A stretch of 10,250 nt of DNA from Actinomycetota bacterium (GTDB lineage Bacteria > Actinomycetota > Thermoleophilia > Solirubrobacterales > Solirubrobacteraceae). Of this stretch, positions 1 through 6,190 are shown piece after piece. Under the pieces are notes generated by a model that made no database searches, had not been told where the DNA came from, and saw nothing but the letters and a program-made list of their open reading frames with translations. The stretch spans positions 1-10,250 of the forward strand of contig VAYD01000111.1 in NCBI GenBank assembly GCA_005883905.1, read 5' to 3'. Within the stretch, counting starts at the first letter, position 1; each line of letters starts with the position of its first letter. The translations under genes and the position numbers were made by a program.

Positions 1-505
1 GCGCAAGCGATCCGAGATCGGGATGGTGTTCCAGCGCTTCAACCTGTTCCCGCACATGACGGCGATCGACAACATCGTCGAGGCGCCGGTGCTGCTGAAG
101 CGCATGACGAAGCGAGAAGCTCAGGCGGACGCGCGGGTGCTGCTCGAGATGGTCGGACTCGCCGACCGCGCCGGCAGCTACCCGGCGCAGCTGTCGGGCG
201 GCCAGCAGCAGCGCGTCGCGATCGCGCGTGCGCTCGCGATGCACCCGAAGCTGATGCTCTTCGACGAGCCGACCTCCGCCCTGGACCCCGAGCTCGTCGG
301 CGAGGTGTTGGACGTGATGCGCCGCCTGGCGAACGAGGGCATGACGATGATCGTCGTCACGCACGAGATCGGGTTCGCGCGCGAGGTCGGCGACACCGTC
401 GTGTTCATGGACGACGGCGTGGTCGTCGAGACCGGCGCCCCGCGCGAGGTCTTCGCCAACCCGCGCGAGCAGCGCACGCAGGACTTCCTGTCAAAGGTGC
501 TGTAG
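1..505 (+). CDS. Polar amino-acid ABC transporter ATP-binding protein (5' end outside window)
   Basis: ATPase subunit of an ABC importer, probably for polar amino acids (GlnQ/HisP/ArtP type), acting at the inner face of the membrane with a permease and a solute-binding protein that are not in the window. The frame is open from base 2, so the start and the Walker A loop lie upstream; an internal ATG at 23 is not the start. Visible in order: Q-loop region [15 protein letters not shown] signature [15 protein letters not shown], Walker [16 protein letters not shown]-loop, and the switch histidine in VVTHE. The FNLFPH and [15 protein letters not shown] wording is typical of the amino-acid uptake subfamily. 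The C-terminus ([18 protein letters not shown]) is the usual end for this group, so the 3' end is intact. It overlaps the convergent gene at 491 by 15 nt. Substrate specificity cannot be read from the ATPase alone. Confidence 0.93.
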   Translation, partial: RKRSEIGMVFQRFNLFPHMTAIDNIVEAPVLLKRMTKREAQADARVLLEMVGLADRAGSYPAQLSGGQQQRVAIARALAMHPKLMLFDEPTSALDPELVGEVLDVMRRLANEGMTMIVVTHEIGFAREVGDTVVFMDDGVVVETGAPREVFANPREQRTQDFLSKVL

Positions 506-1012
506 CGCCGCGCGGAACAGCGCCGCGGCGTCGGCGGCCGGCGCCTGCGCCCCGGTGAAGCCCGTCGCGTTCCAGAACTCGCCCGGCGCCGGCGCGCTCC
601 AGGGCGCGACGTACGCGTAGGGCTCGGGGTGGTTCTCGTCGCCGGGGGAGACGCCGAAGGTCGCCTCGCCGAGCTCGATCGCCACGTCGAAGTGCTCGGG
701 CCAGAGGTGGATCTCGGCCTCCGCGCTCAGCGCCTCGAGGTCCGCCCAGCCGTCGGCCCAGACCTGCGCCCCATCGAGGCCGACGAAGCGCGCAGCCGCG
801 CGCAGCGAGCCGATCTGCTCGTGCGCGCCGTCGGGGCCCACGACCTCGAGCCCGCTCACGCCGGCCCATCCACCGCCCGGCAGGTCGGGCGTGCCGAACC
901 CGCCGGGCCGCGGCTGCAGCGCGATCTCGTTGCCGGTCGCCTGCACGCGCAGCGGGCTGATCACCTGCTCGGCGAGCGCGTGCAAGGCCAAGCGCGCGGT
1001 GACGAGATCCAC
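491..1012 (-). CDS. Conserved hypothetical protein (actinobacterial WPEHFD-motif protein)
   Basis: A 173-residue soluble protein of unknown function with no signal peptide or membrane segment. The start is GTG at 1012. The sequence is a real protein by composition and has recognisable conserved-looking blocks: an N-terminal helical part ([18 protein letters not shown]), a middle [15 protein letters not shown], then [17 protein letters not shown] and FWNATGF near the C-terminus. I recall similar WPEHFD / PGDE-HPEPY-YVGPW proteins annotated only as hypothetical in actinobacteria; I cannot attach a family name. The His/Asp/Glu/Trp-rich core ([14 protein letters not shown]) could be a ligand or metal pocket, but that is speculation. 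It is divergent from the HtrA-like gene (69 nt between start codons) and its 3' end overlaps the ABC ATPase by 15 nt. A TAAGTT hexamer ends 6 nt before the GTG, and an AAGGA lies about 16 nt upstream, too far for an ideal ribosome site. Confidence 0.8.
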   Translation of the reverse strand: MDLVTARLALHALAEQVISPLRVQATGNEIALQPRPGGFGTPDLPGGGWAGVSGLEVVGPDGAHEQIGSLRAAARFVGLDGAQVWADGWADLEALSAEAEIHLWPEHFDVAIELGEATFGVSPGDENHPEPYAYVAPWSAPAPGEFWNATGFTGAQAPAADAAALFRAALQHL

Positions 1013-1023
1013 GCCGTGAACTT

Positions 1024-1039
1024 ATCCGTCCTTACGGAT
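1024..1039. promoter_or_regulatory. Perfect inverted repeat in divergent intergenic region (possible operator)
   Basis: ATCCGT-CCTT-ACGGAT: 6-bp arms matching exactly around a 4-nt spacer, placed between the divergent hypothetical gene (start 1012) and the HtrA-like gene (start 1082). Read on the minus strand it lies just upstream of a TAAGTT that could be a -10 element, so a repressor or activator site for the minus-strand gene is plausible. It is short enough to occur by chance in GC-rich DNA. Confidence 0.3.
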
Positions 1040-1081
1040 CCCTTGATCCGGCCGCAAGCGGTCCACCCGATCCTTGAGCGC

Positions 1082-1922
1082 ATGAACCTCTTGAACCGGG
1101 CCGGCGCCTTCGGGGCCGGCCTTGTCCTTGGTGTGAGCGGCCTGATCGCGGTCGCCGTGCTCCACGGACATCACTCGACCCCGAATGCGAAAGCCGCGCC
1201 GACCCGGTCGGCGTCCCTGCGATCCATCTCCAGCCCCGACCCCGACGCCGCCAAGCGCGTGTACGCGCACGCGAAGGACTCGGTCGCCTACGTCAGCGCC
1301 ACGCAGGCTCAGGGCCACCTCCGACGGCAAGATCGTCACCAACGAGCACGTCGTCGACGGCGCAGACCAGGTCACGGTCAAGCTCGGCACGAGCGGCACC
1401 GAGCTGCCGGCACAGGTGCTCGCCGCCGACGCCTCGAAGGACCTCGCGCTCCTGCAGGTCGACACCAACGGCGCGAAGCTCCACCCGCTGACGCTCGGCG
1501 ACTCGTCGAACGTCCAGGTGGGCCAGACCGTCTACGCGATCGGCAACCCGTACGGCCTCGACCACACGTTCACCAGCGGGATCGTCTCCGCGCTCGACCG
1601 TGAGATCCAGTCGCCCGACGGCACGCCGATCCAGGGCGCGATCCAGACCGACGCGGCGATCAACCCCGGCAACTCCGGCGGCGCGCTGCTTGACGAGCAG
1701 GGCAACGTGATCGGCGTCAACTCGCAGATCGCCAACGCCGGCGGCGGCGCCGAGTCCGGCAACGTCGGCATCGGCTTCGCGATCGCGTCGAACGCCGTCA
1801 AGGACTTCGTCGCGAACCCGACGTCGACGCAGAGCCAGCAGCAGGCCGACCCGTACAGCCAGGCGGATCCCTACGGTCAGGCCCAACAGGACCCCTACGG
1901 CGGAGGGCTCGTCGTCCCCTAA
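1082..1922 (+). pseudogene. HtrA/DegP-like trypsin-type serine protease, frame-disrupted (about 20 nt missing near 1316)
   Basis: Membrane-anchored S1C serine protease that would degrade misfolded envelope proteins. The ATG at 1082 begins an N-terminal anchor (FGAGLVLGVSGLIAVAVLHG, residues about 10-29) and a linker reaching SVAYVSATQAQG. The frame then shifts, and homology resumes one frame on with TSDGKIVTNEHVVDGA and continues to TAA at 1922. All three triad residues lie in the second part: His in TNEHVV, Asp in SKDLALLQV, Ser in NPGNSGGALL. What is missing is the family's xGSGFVx strand just before TSDG. Restoring frame needs an insertion of 2 modulo 3; 20 nt gives exactly seven codons, the expected number. 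No PDZ domain follows; the chain ends in a Gln/Asp/Pro/Tyr tail with three DPY units. Without correction, the second part could be translated only from an unsuitable internal start, losing the anchor. The 3' end overlaps the convergent MBL-fold gene by 4 nt. It may be a true pseudogene or an assembly deletion. Confidence 0.8.
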
Positions 1923-2497
1923 CGGCGCGACTCGACGAAATCCCGCAGCAGCGCCTTGCCGCCGCTGGCGACGGGCTCGCCGTGCGCGAACAGCAGCACG
2001 TCGAAGTCCTCGTCCAGCAGCGGCACAAGGCCGTCGACGATGTCGGCCTTGATCGCCTCGGGGTCGTCGCCGATGTACCGGTCCGGCGGATGGCCGAGCT
2101 CGCCGTAGTTGATGAGCCCGTCGCCGAAGGCGAGCACGCCGTCACCGGCCGCGATGTGCAGCACGGCGTCGTCGGGGCAGATGCGCCCGAACGGGAGCAC
2201 GCGCACGCCGGGGACGAGCTCGTCGCCGGCGTCGTAGCCGCGCACGTCGAGATCCGTGCCCTCGAACTCGTGCAGCCCGGAGCGATGCACGAAGACCGGC
2301 ACGCCGAGGTCGGGCGTGCTGCGCGCGTGGTGGCGGACCGTGAGGACAGCGCGCTCGATGCCGTCGGGGCGCCCCTCCTCCGGCAGCAGCGGGTCCAGCG
2401 CGGTGCCGGAGTCGGTCAGCAGATAGGAGCTGACGTCGGCGCCGATGTTCGGGTGCTTTGCCGTCCAGTGCAGGATCCCAGGGATCACTTCGTCCAT
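1919..2497 (-). CDS. Metallo-beta-lactamase-fold protein with degenerate metal motif
   Basis: A 192-residue protein resembling the metallo-hydrolase fold. N-terminus: VSSYLLTDSGTALDPLLP (the usual early strands, normally ...YLL..G..LIDPG). Middle: RAVLTVRHHARS at 49-60, where the canonical HxHxDH metal motif should be. Then GDGVLAFGDGLIN at 118-130, which carries the usual Gly-Asp, and FAHGEPVASGGKALLRDFV at 170-188, which has the final His. Only one of the first-motif ligands could be kept (R-H-H-A-R-S), so classical two-metal hydrolysis looks unlikely; a one-metal or non-enzymatic role is possible. The ATG at 2497 is 11 nt after the kinase stop, so it is the third gene of the psu operon. 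Length is about right for a compact MBL-fold protein. Function in pseudouridine metabolism is not established; the operon position is the only link. Confidence 0.75.
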   Translation of the reverse strand: MDEVIPGILHWTAKHPNIGADVSSYLLTDSGTALDPLLPEEGRPDGIERAVLTVRHHARSTPDLGVPVFVHRSGLHEFEGTDLDVRGYDAGDELVPGVRVLPFGRICPDDAVLHIAAGDGVLAFGDGLINYGELGHPPDRYIGDDPEAIKADIVDGLVPLLDEDFDVLLFAHGEPVASGGKALLRDFVESRR

Positions 2498-2508
2498 GGT
2501 CGTCGAGG

Positions 2509-3330
2509 CTACCCCGGACGTCCGCCGACCAGACCCACGGCTCTGCTCGCCAGTTCGGCGCCGCACGCCAGGGCTCGCTCGGGTCCTTCGCGCCATGCGA
2601 CGAGGAAGCCCGCCGCGAAGGCGTCGCCCGCGCCGGTGGTGTCGCGCGCCTCGACCGTCGCTGCCTCGCCGTCGACGACCCGCGAACCGTCGGTCCACGT
2701 CGCTCCGCCGGCGCCGCGCTTGACCACGACCTCGCGCGCGTCGCAGCGGTCCCCGAGGACCGCCATCTCGTCCTCGTTGGCGAGCAGAAGGTCGACGGCG
2801 CCGGCCCAGGTCGTGAAGCTGGGGGCCAGCTCCAGCGGAGCGGCCGACGCGGCGTCGAGCACGACCCGCATGTCCTGTTCTCGGGCGCGCGCGAGAGCGG
2901 CCTGCGCAGCCGGGCGGCTGCCCGCTCGCAGCAGGGTGTAGCCGGACAGGTAGAGCACGTCGCCGGTGGCGAAGAGCTCGCCGGGCAGGTCCGCCTCGCG
3001 CAGCTCGTCGTTGGCGCCCGGGTCCGGCAGCATCGTGCGCTCGCCGTCCGGGCCGACGAGCACGACGCAGACGCCGGTGCTGCCTGATCGCACGACGCGC
3101 AGGTCGACGCCCGACAGCCTGGCCAGCGCGGCCTCGGCCAGCCCGTCGGCGCCGACGCGCCCGACGAGCGCCACCTCTCCGCCCGCCGCGGCGAGCCACG
3201 CCGCGACGTTGCCGCCGCCGCCTCCGCCCTGCAGCCGCGTGCGCGCCGGCGTGTCGCTGCCGCGCGCGATCGGCGCGTCGTGGGCCGCGACGACGTCCGC
3301 CATCACGTCGCCGATGACGACGAACCTCAC
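2509..3330 (-). CDS. psuK: PfkB-family carbohydrate kinase, probable pseudouridine kinase
   Basis: Ribokinase-fold enzyme of 273 residues expected to phosphorylate pseudouridine to pseudouridine 5'-phosphate with ATP. Visible: N-terminal strand [14 protein letters not shown], the glycine-rich substrate motif ending GGGGGGN at 35-41, the NEDE motif at 185-188, and the PfkB signature DTTGAGDAF at 230-238 with D236 as catalytic base. The GTG start at 3330 overlaps the psuG stop (GTGA, 4 nt), implying translational coupling, and directly precedes the family's first strand; longer upstream extension is only the antisense-like open frame. PfkB kinases are hard to assign by sequence alone; the pseudouridine assignment rests on the coupling to psuG, the same partnership known in Escherichia coli. 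The run of six glycines before N41 is longer than usual and encoded by a GCC/GCG-type simple repeat. Confidence 0.85.
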   Translation of the reverse strand: MRFVVIGDVMADVVAAHDAPIARGSDTPARTRLQGGGGGGNVAAWLAAAGGEVALVGRVGADGLAEAALARLSGVDLRVVRSGSTGVCVVLVGPDGERTMLPDPGANDELREADLPGELFATGDVLYLSGYTLLRAGSRPAAQAALARAREQDMRVVLDAASAAPLELAPSFTTWAGAVDLLLANEDEMAVLGDRCDAREVVVKRGAGGATWTDGSRVVDGEAATVEARDTTGAGDAFAAGFLVAWREGPERALACGAELASRAVGLVGGRPG

Positions 3331-4226
3331 GCCGCGGCGGCCGCCACCGCGATCTCGCCGGCGAGCGCAGCGTTGCGCAGGACCAGCGCCACGTTCGCGC
3401 GCAGGCTGTCGCCTTCGGTCGCGGCCCTGAGGCGGTCGAGAAGGAACGGCGTGATCGCCTTGCCGTGGATGCCCTGCCGCTCGGCTGCGGCCAGCGCCTC
3501 CTCGAGCACGCGATCGTGCAGCGCCGGGTCGAGCTGCTCGCCGGGCGGCAGCGGGTTCGTGACGAGCACGCCGCCCGGCGCGTCCACATCCGCCCGCGCG
3601 CGCATGATCGCCGCGATCTCGGCGGGCGACTCGGCCCGCCACGGCACGTCGAGGCCCGAGTCGCTGAGGTAGAAGCCCGCGAGCCGGTCGGTCCGGTAGC
3701 CGACGACGGTCACCCCCAGAGTCTCGAGCCGCTCGAGCGTGGCTCCCGCGTCGAGGATCGACTTCACGCCCGCGCAGACCACGCAGATCGGCGTGCGCGA
3801 CAGCTCGACCAAGTCCGCGGACTCGTCGAAGCTCGATGCCGCATCGCGATGCACGCCGCCGATCCCACCGGTGGCGAACACTCCGACCCCGGCGCGTGCG
3901 GCAAGGTGAGCGGTCGCCGCGACCGTCGTCGCGCCGTCGCCGCCCCGGGCGCAGACGACCGGCAGATCGCGCAACGAGCACTTCGCGACGTCGTCACTCG
4001 AACCGATGCGCTCGAGCTCGGCGTCGCCGAGCCCGACACGGACCTCGCCGCCGAGCACCGCGATCGTCGCCGGGACGGCGCCCGCGTCCCGCACCGCGGC
4101 CTCGATCTCCCGCGCGACGCGCAGGTTGTCGGGCCGCGGCAACCCGTGGGCGATGATCGTGCTCTCGAGCGCGACCACGGCACGCCCGGAGGACAGCGCC
4201 GCTTCGACCTCAGCTGCGATACGCAC
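3327..4226 (-). CDS. psuG: Pseudouridine-5'-phosphate glycosidase
   Basis: Cytosolic enzyme that splits the C-C glycosidic bond of pseudouridine 5'-phosphate to uracil and ribose 5-phosphate. The 299 residues match the family length (about 300-312). Recognisable motifs: [17 protein letters not shown] (E21), AKCSLRDLP (K82), [10 protein letters not shown] (H126), SADLVEL (D138), [10 protein letters not shown] (K155, the Schiff-base lysine), VTNPLP, and [11 protein letters not shown] (N278). These line up, at an offset of 10-11, with the E. coli residues I remember as E31, K93, H137, D149, K166 and N289, so the active site looks complete. The GTG start at 4226 fits the family N-terminus ([11 protein letters not shown]) and lies 7 nt after a TAGCCT hexamer, suggesting a leaderless message. 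The frame is open well upstream, but that stretch overlaps the divergent Rieske gene. It is the first gene of the operon psuG-psuK-MBL. No pseudouridine transporter gene is adjacent. Confidence 0.95.
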   Translation of the reverse strand: MRIAAEVEAALSSGRAVVALESTIIAHGLPRPDNLRVAREIEAAVRDAGAVPATIAVLGGEVRVGLGDAELERIGSSDDVAKCSLRDLPVVCARGGDGATTVAATAHLAARAGVGVFATGGIGGVHRDAASSFDESADLVELSRTPICVVCAGVKSILDAGATLERLETLGVTVVGYRTDRLAGFYLSDSGLDVPWRAESPAEIAAIMRARADVDAPGGVLVTNPLPPGEQLDPALHDRVLEEALAAAERQGIHGKAITPFLLDRLRAATEGDSLRANVALVLRNAALAGEIAVAAAAA

Positions 4227-4233
4227 GGGGCGC

Positions 4234-4239
4234 AGGCTA
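4234..4239 (-). promoter_or_regulatory. Candidate -10 element for psuG (leaderless)
   Basis: TAGCCT on the minus strand fits TAnnnT and ends exactly 7 nt before the psuG GTG, so transcription would begin at or next to the start codon. No convincing -35 hexamer is visible at 17-18 nt spacing. No Shine-Dalgarno sequence is present, which agrees with a leaderless start. Confidence 0.4.
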
Positions 4240-4265
4240 TCTCCCGCATCAACGACGCAGTGTCG

Positions 4266-4271
4266 TAGACT
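4266..4271 (+). promoter_or_regulatory. Candidate -10 element for the Rieske operon (leaderless)
   Basis: TAGACT fits TAnnnT and ends exactly 7 nt before the ATG at 4279. It sits between short dyads: ACGAC-N5-GTCGT at 4252-4266 and GTAG-N5-CTAC at 4265-4277. The octamer GTCGTAGA recurs at 4262 and 4286. The CTAC/GTAG elements resemble half-sites of the palindrome at 6164-6186, so autoregulation by the BlaI-type protein is possible but weakly supported. Confidence 0.4.
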
Positions 4272-4278
4272 GCCTACT

Positions 4279-4893
4279 ATGTCGCGTCGTAGAATCTCCC
4301 GCCGTGGATTCATGACCCTCACGGCCAACAGCGCCGGCGCAGTCGCCGCCGCCGCCATCGGGATCCCGGCACTCGGATTCGCCATCGGCCCGATCTTCAG
4401 GCGGCTCCCCATCATGTGGCAACCCGTCGGGCGCGCGGAGGACGTTCCGCAGGACACGTACATGCCCGCCGTGATCCGGCTCACCGCGGACGACATCGGC
4501 GAAGCGAACAAGACCACAGTCTTCGTCCGCCGCCGCGATCCGCAGATCGACACCGAGCCGATCGACCGCTTCAGCCACTTCATCGCGATCAGCTCGCGCT
4601 GCGCCCATGTCGGCTGCCCCGTCAGCTACAAGGACGCCGCGAAGGCCTTCGTCTGCCCCTGCCATGGCGGCGTCTATGACTTCCGCGGCCGGCGCATCGG
4701 CGGGCCGCCCCCGCGGCCGCTGGACCGGTTCCTCACGCGTGTGCGCAACGGCATGGTCGAGATCGGCCCCCGCTACAGCCTCAACAGCCGCATGAAGCGC
4801 TTCTCGCCCCGTGACCCTGGCGAGCCGCTCGACGGCATCGGGCCGATCCTCTACCCGCCGCGGCCGTCCACGGCCGCGTTGCCGAAACCGTGA
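4279..4893 (+). CDS. Tat-exported Rieske 2Fe-2S protein (QcrA-like)
   Basis: Electron-transfer protein of 204 residues, anchored in the membrane with its cluster domain outside. The N-terminus has a twin-arginine motif (SRRGFMT, residues 7-13) followed by a hydrophobic segment (about 17-38) that probably stays as the anchor. The Rieske domain has both cluster motifs: C108-A-H110-V-G-C113 and C126-P-C128-H129-G. C108, H110, C126 and H129 should bind the cluster, and C113 and C128 should form the disulfide. The C-terminal stretch [22 protein letters not shown] resembles QcrA of the actinobacterial bc1 complex, but no cytochrome b or c subunit follows. Instead a BlaI-type regulator begins 17 nt after the stop (or overlaps it if GTG 4890 is used). 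The ATG is preceded by a candidate -10 at leaderless distance and no ribosome site. It may be a bc1 paralogue or a stand-alone periplasmic redox carrier or sensor. Confidence 0.93.
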   Translation: MSRRRISRRGFMTLTANSAGAVAAAAIGIPALGFAIGPIFRRLPIMWQPVGRAEDVPQDTYMPAVIRLTADDIGEANKTTVFVRRRDPQIDTEPIDRFSHFIAISSRCAHVGCPVSYKDAAKAFVCPCHGGVYDFRGRRIGGPPPRPLDRFLTRVRNGMVEIGPRYSLNSRMKRFSPRDPGEPLDGIGPILYPPRPSTAALPKP

Positions 4894-4910
4894 TCTACGA
4901 TCCAGAGACG

Positions 4911-5288
4911 ATGGCCGTTCCCCCTGCGCTGCACGAGCTCGAAGCCGAGGTCATGGATGAGATGTGGCGGCTCGAGCGCGGCACGGTCCGTGACGTCATG
5001 GAAGCGTTGAACACGCGTGCGTCGAAGCCGCGGGCATACACGACCTACATGACGATCATGACCCGGCTCGACGCCAAGGGCCTGCTGCAGCGAGAGCGTC
5101 AGGGCAAGACCGACATCTACGGGCCGCGCCTGGAACGAGATGCGTATCTCGAGCAGCGCGCGCAGGCCGAGGTCCAGCAGATACTCGCCGACTACGGCGA
5201 TCACGCGCTCGTGAACTTCGCGCGCGCGATGCAGACCCTCGACCCCGCGCGCGTCCGCGCGCTGCGCCGCCTTGCCGCCCGCGAGTGA
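4911..5288 (+). CDS. BlaI/MecI/CopY-family transcriptional repressor
   Basis: Winged-helix dimeric repressor of 125 residues. The family pattern is clear: LHELEAEVMDEMWRLERGTVRDVMEAL at the first helices, AYTTYMTIMTRLDAKGLLQRERQGKTDIYGP for the recognition helix and wing, then a C-terminal helical dimerisation part. In BlaR1/BlaI systems such a protein is inactivated by an M56 membrane protease, and the next gene here encodes one, overlapping by 17 nt. I prefer ATG 4911, which gives the usual short N-terminus before LHELEAEVM. GTG 4890 would add seven residues and overlap the Rieske stop by 4 nt (GTGA), an arrangement used elsewhere in this window, so it remains possible. Its likely operator is the dyad at 6164-6186. 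No CopY-type metal-binding cysteines are present, since the protein has no Cys at all. Confidence 0.92.
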   Translation: MAVPPALHELEAEVMDEMWRLERGTVRDVMEALNTRASKPRAYTTYMTIMTRLDAKGLLQRERQGKTDIYGPRLERDAYLEQRAQAEVQQILADYGDHALVNFARAMQTLDPARVRALRRLAARE

Positions 5289-6112
5289 CGCCGCCGCGCG
5301 CGCCTACCGGCTGTGGACCTGTCTTGCGGGGCTCGCCCTGCTCGTAGTCGTCGGCGCCGTCGGCGTGTCGCTCGCCGATCTCTCCGTGCGGTCGGAACCG
5401 GTGCACGTCGTCTCCGTGCTCGGGCTCGTTGTCGCGCTGCCGGCCGCAAATCCCGCTGCGATCGCACTCCTGGTGCTCGCGACATTCGGCATCGCCGTCG
5501 TCGTCGCGATTGCCCGCGGCACCGTCGCGATCGTCCGCAGCCATCGCCTCCTGCACGCGCGACTTCCCGTGCTCGGGCCGCTCCGTGGCGCTCCCGACAT
5601 CACGGTCGTCGCTCATCCGGGCGTGCAGGCGTTCTGCCTCGGCCTGGTTCGCCCGCGCATCTATGTCTCGGACGGCGCGCTGCGCAGGCTCACAGACGAT
5701 GAGCTCACCGCCGTCATCGCGCACGAGCGTATGCACCGCGCCCGTCGCGATCCGCTGCGGATCGTGACCGCGCGACTGCTCGGCGAGGCGCTGTTCTTCG
5801 CGCCGCCGGTCCGGGCGCTCGCCCGTCGTTACGACACGCTTGCCGAGATCGCGGCCGACGATCAGGCGCTCGCGGCGGTGGGCGGCGACACGTCGGTCCT
5901 CGCCGCGGCGATGCTGGCGTTCGACGGCGGGGTCGGACCCGAGCGCGCCGACCACATCCTGGGCGTCCACCGTGACTACTCGCTGCCGCTCGCGCTCGCC
6001 GGCATGGCCACGGCGGGGCTCGCCCGTGTCCCCGGCGCCCTGTGTGATCGTCCTTGCGCTGATGCCGGCGACGGCGCTCGCACTCGGCGTCTGGGCCTCA
6101 CGCCGGTTCTGA
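5272..6112 (+). pseudogene. M56-family (BlaR1-like) membrane zinc protease, one-base frameshift near 3' end
   Basis: Integral membrane metalloprotease expected to cleave or trigger loss of the BlaI-type repressor. TTG at 5272 (17-nt overlap with blaI) gives the first membrane helix at once (LWTCLAGLALLVVVGAVGVSL); further hydrophobic segments follow near residues 47-80. The cytosolic loop carries the M56 region VRPRIYVSDGALRRL, the zinc site H151-E-R-M-H155 and the third ligand E192 in TLAEIAADDQAL. The frame is good to about YSLPLALAGMATAGLA; the final hydrophobic helix (CVIVLALMPATALALGVWA) and TGA at 6110-6112 lie one frame on. Removing one C from CCCC at 6030-6033, or one G from GGGG at 6015-6018, restores a 279-residue protein of typical short M56 length. 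Uncorrected, the frame stays open to 7839 and fuses out of frame sense into the haloperoxidase gene, an 855-residue artefact that a gene caller may report. No penicillin-binding sensor domain is present. Confidence 0.82.
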
Positions 6113-6152
6113 CGCGTCGCGGGAAGGTCGACGGCGCTGTGGCGTCTACAGA

Positions 6153-6160
6153 GACATGTC
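6153..6160. promoter_or_regulatory. GACATGTC palindrome, possible second operator site
   Basis: Perfect 8-bp palindrome centred about 18-19 bp upstream of the centre of the larger dyad at 6164-6186, inside GTCTACAGAGACATGTC. It contains ACA/TGT half-sites like the larger dyad, so it may be an auxiliary site for the same BlaI-type dimer. Short palindromes arise by chance, so support is weak. Confidence 0.25.
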
Positions 6161-6163
6161 CGT

Positions 6164-6186
6164 ATCTACTACATGCTGTAGGAGAT
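6164..6186. promoter_or_regulatory. BlaI-type operator overlapping the ribosome site of the COG4315 gene
   Basis: Two 10-nt arms, ATCTACTACA and TGTAGGAGAT, around the 3-nt spacer TGC, with 9 of 10 positions pairing; the inner core CTACA/TGTAG is perfect. TACA...TGTA dyads are the known binding pattern of BlaI/MecI-type repressors, and such a repressor is encoded 1.2 kb upstream. The right arm contains AGGAGA (6180-6185), the best Shine-Dalgarno in the window, 5 nt before ATG 6191. Bound protein would therefore sit over the promoter or early transcribed region. The 78-nt gap 6113-6190 otherwise shows no clear -35/-10 pair. Confidence 0.6.
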
Positions 6187-6190
6187 TCTC

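Noticed and set aside
629..1081. N-terminal extension of the HtrA-like frame upstream to 629
   Set aside because: This stretch is the antisense of the conserved hypothetical gene (491-1012) and has typical shadow composition. The membrane anchor begins right after ATG 1082.
1090..1130. GGCCGGC...GCCGGCC hairpin near the start of the HtrA-like gene
   Set aside because: It lies inside coding sequence for the Ala/Gly-rich anchor, and such pairing is expected by chance at this GC content.
1300..1325. Programmed ribosomal frameshifting as explanation for the HtrA-like break
   Set aside because: No slippery heptamer is present, and the family's GSGF strand is physically missing, so a deletion explains more than a shift.
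1293..1886. Long minus-strand open frames over the HtrA-like gene and other genes
   Set aside because: They mirror the coding strand in high-GC DNA and show Arg/Ala/Val/Asp-biased composition with no domain-like motifs.
3211..3234. GCC/GCG simple repeat as a phase-variable tract in psuK
   Set aside because: It encodes the Gly run of the PfkB substrate motif, and unit changes would keep frame. It fits codon bias.
2509..3981. A 490-residue frame containing the PfkB kinase, and a 556-residue frame containing the MBL-fold protein
   Set aside because: Their upstream halves are Arg-rich shadow reading of psuG and psuK. Family N-termini begin at GTG 3330 and ATG 2497.
6030..6033. CCCC as a programmed slip site in the M56 gene
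   Set aside because: A four-base run is short, and no stimulatory structure or conserved arrangement is evident. A single-base sequencing or mutational indel is simpler.
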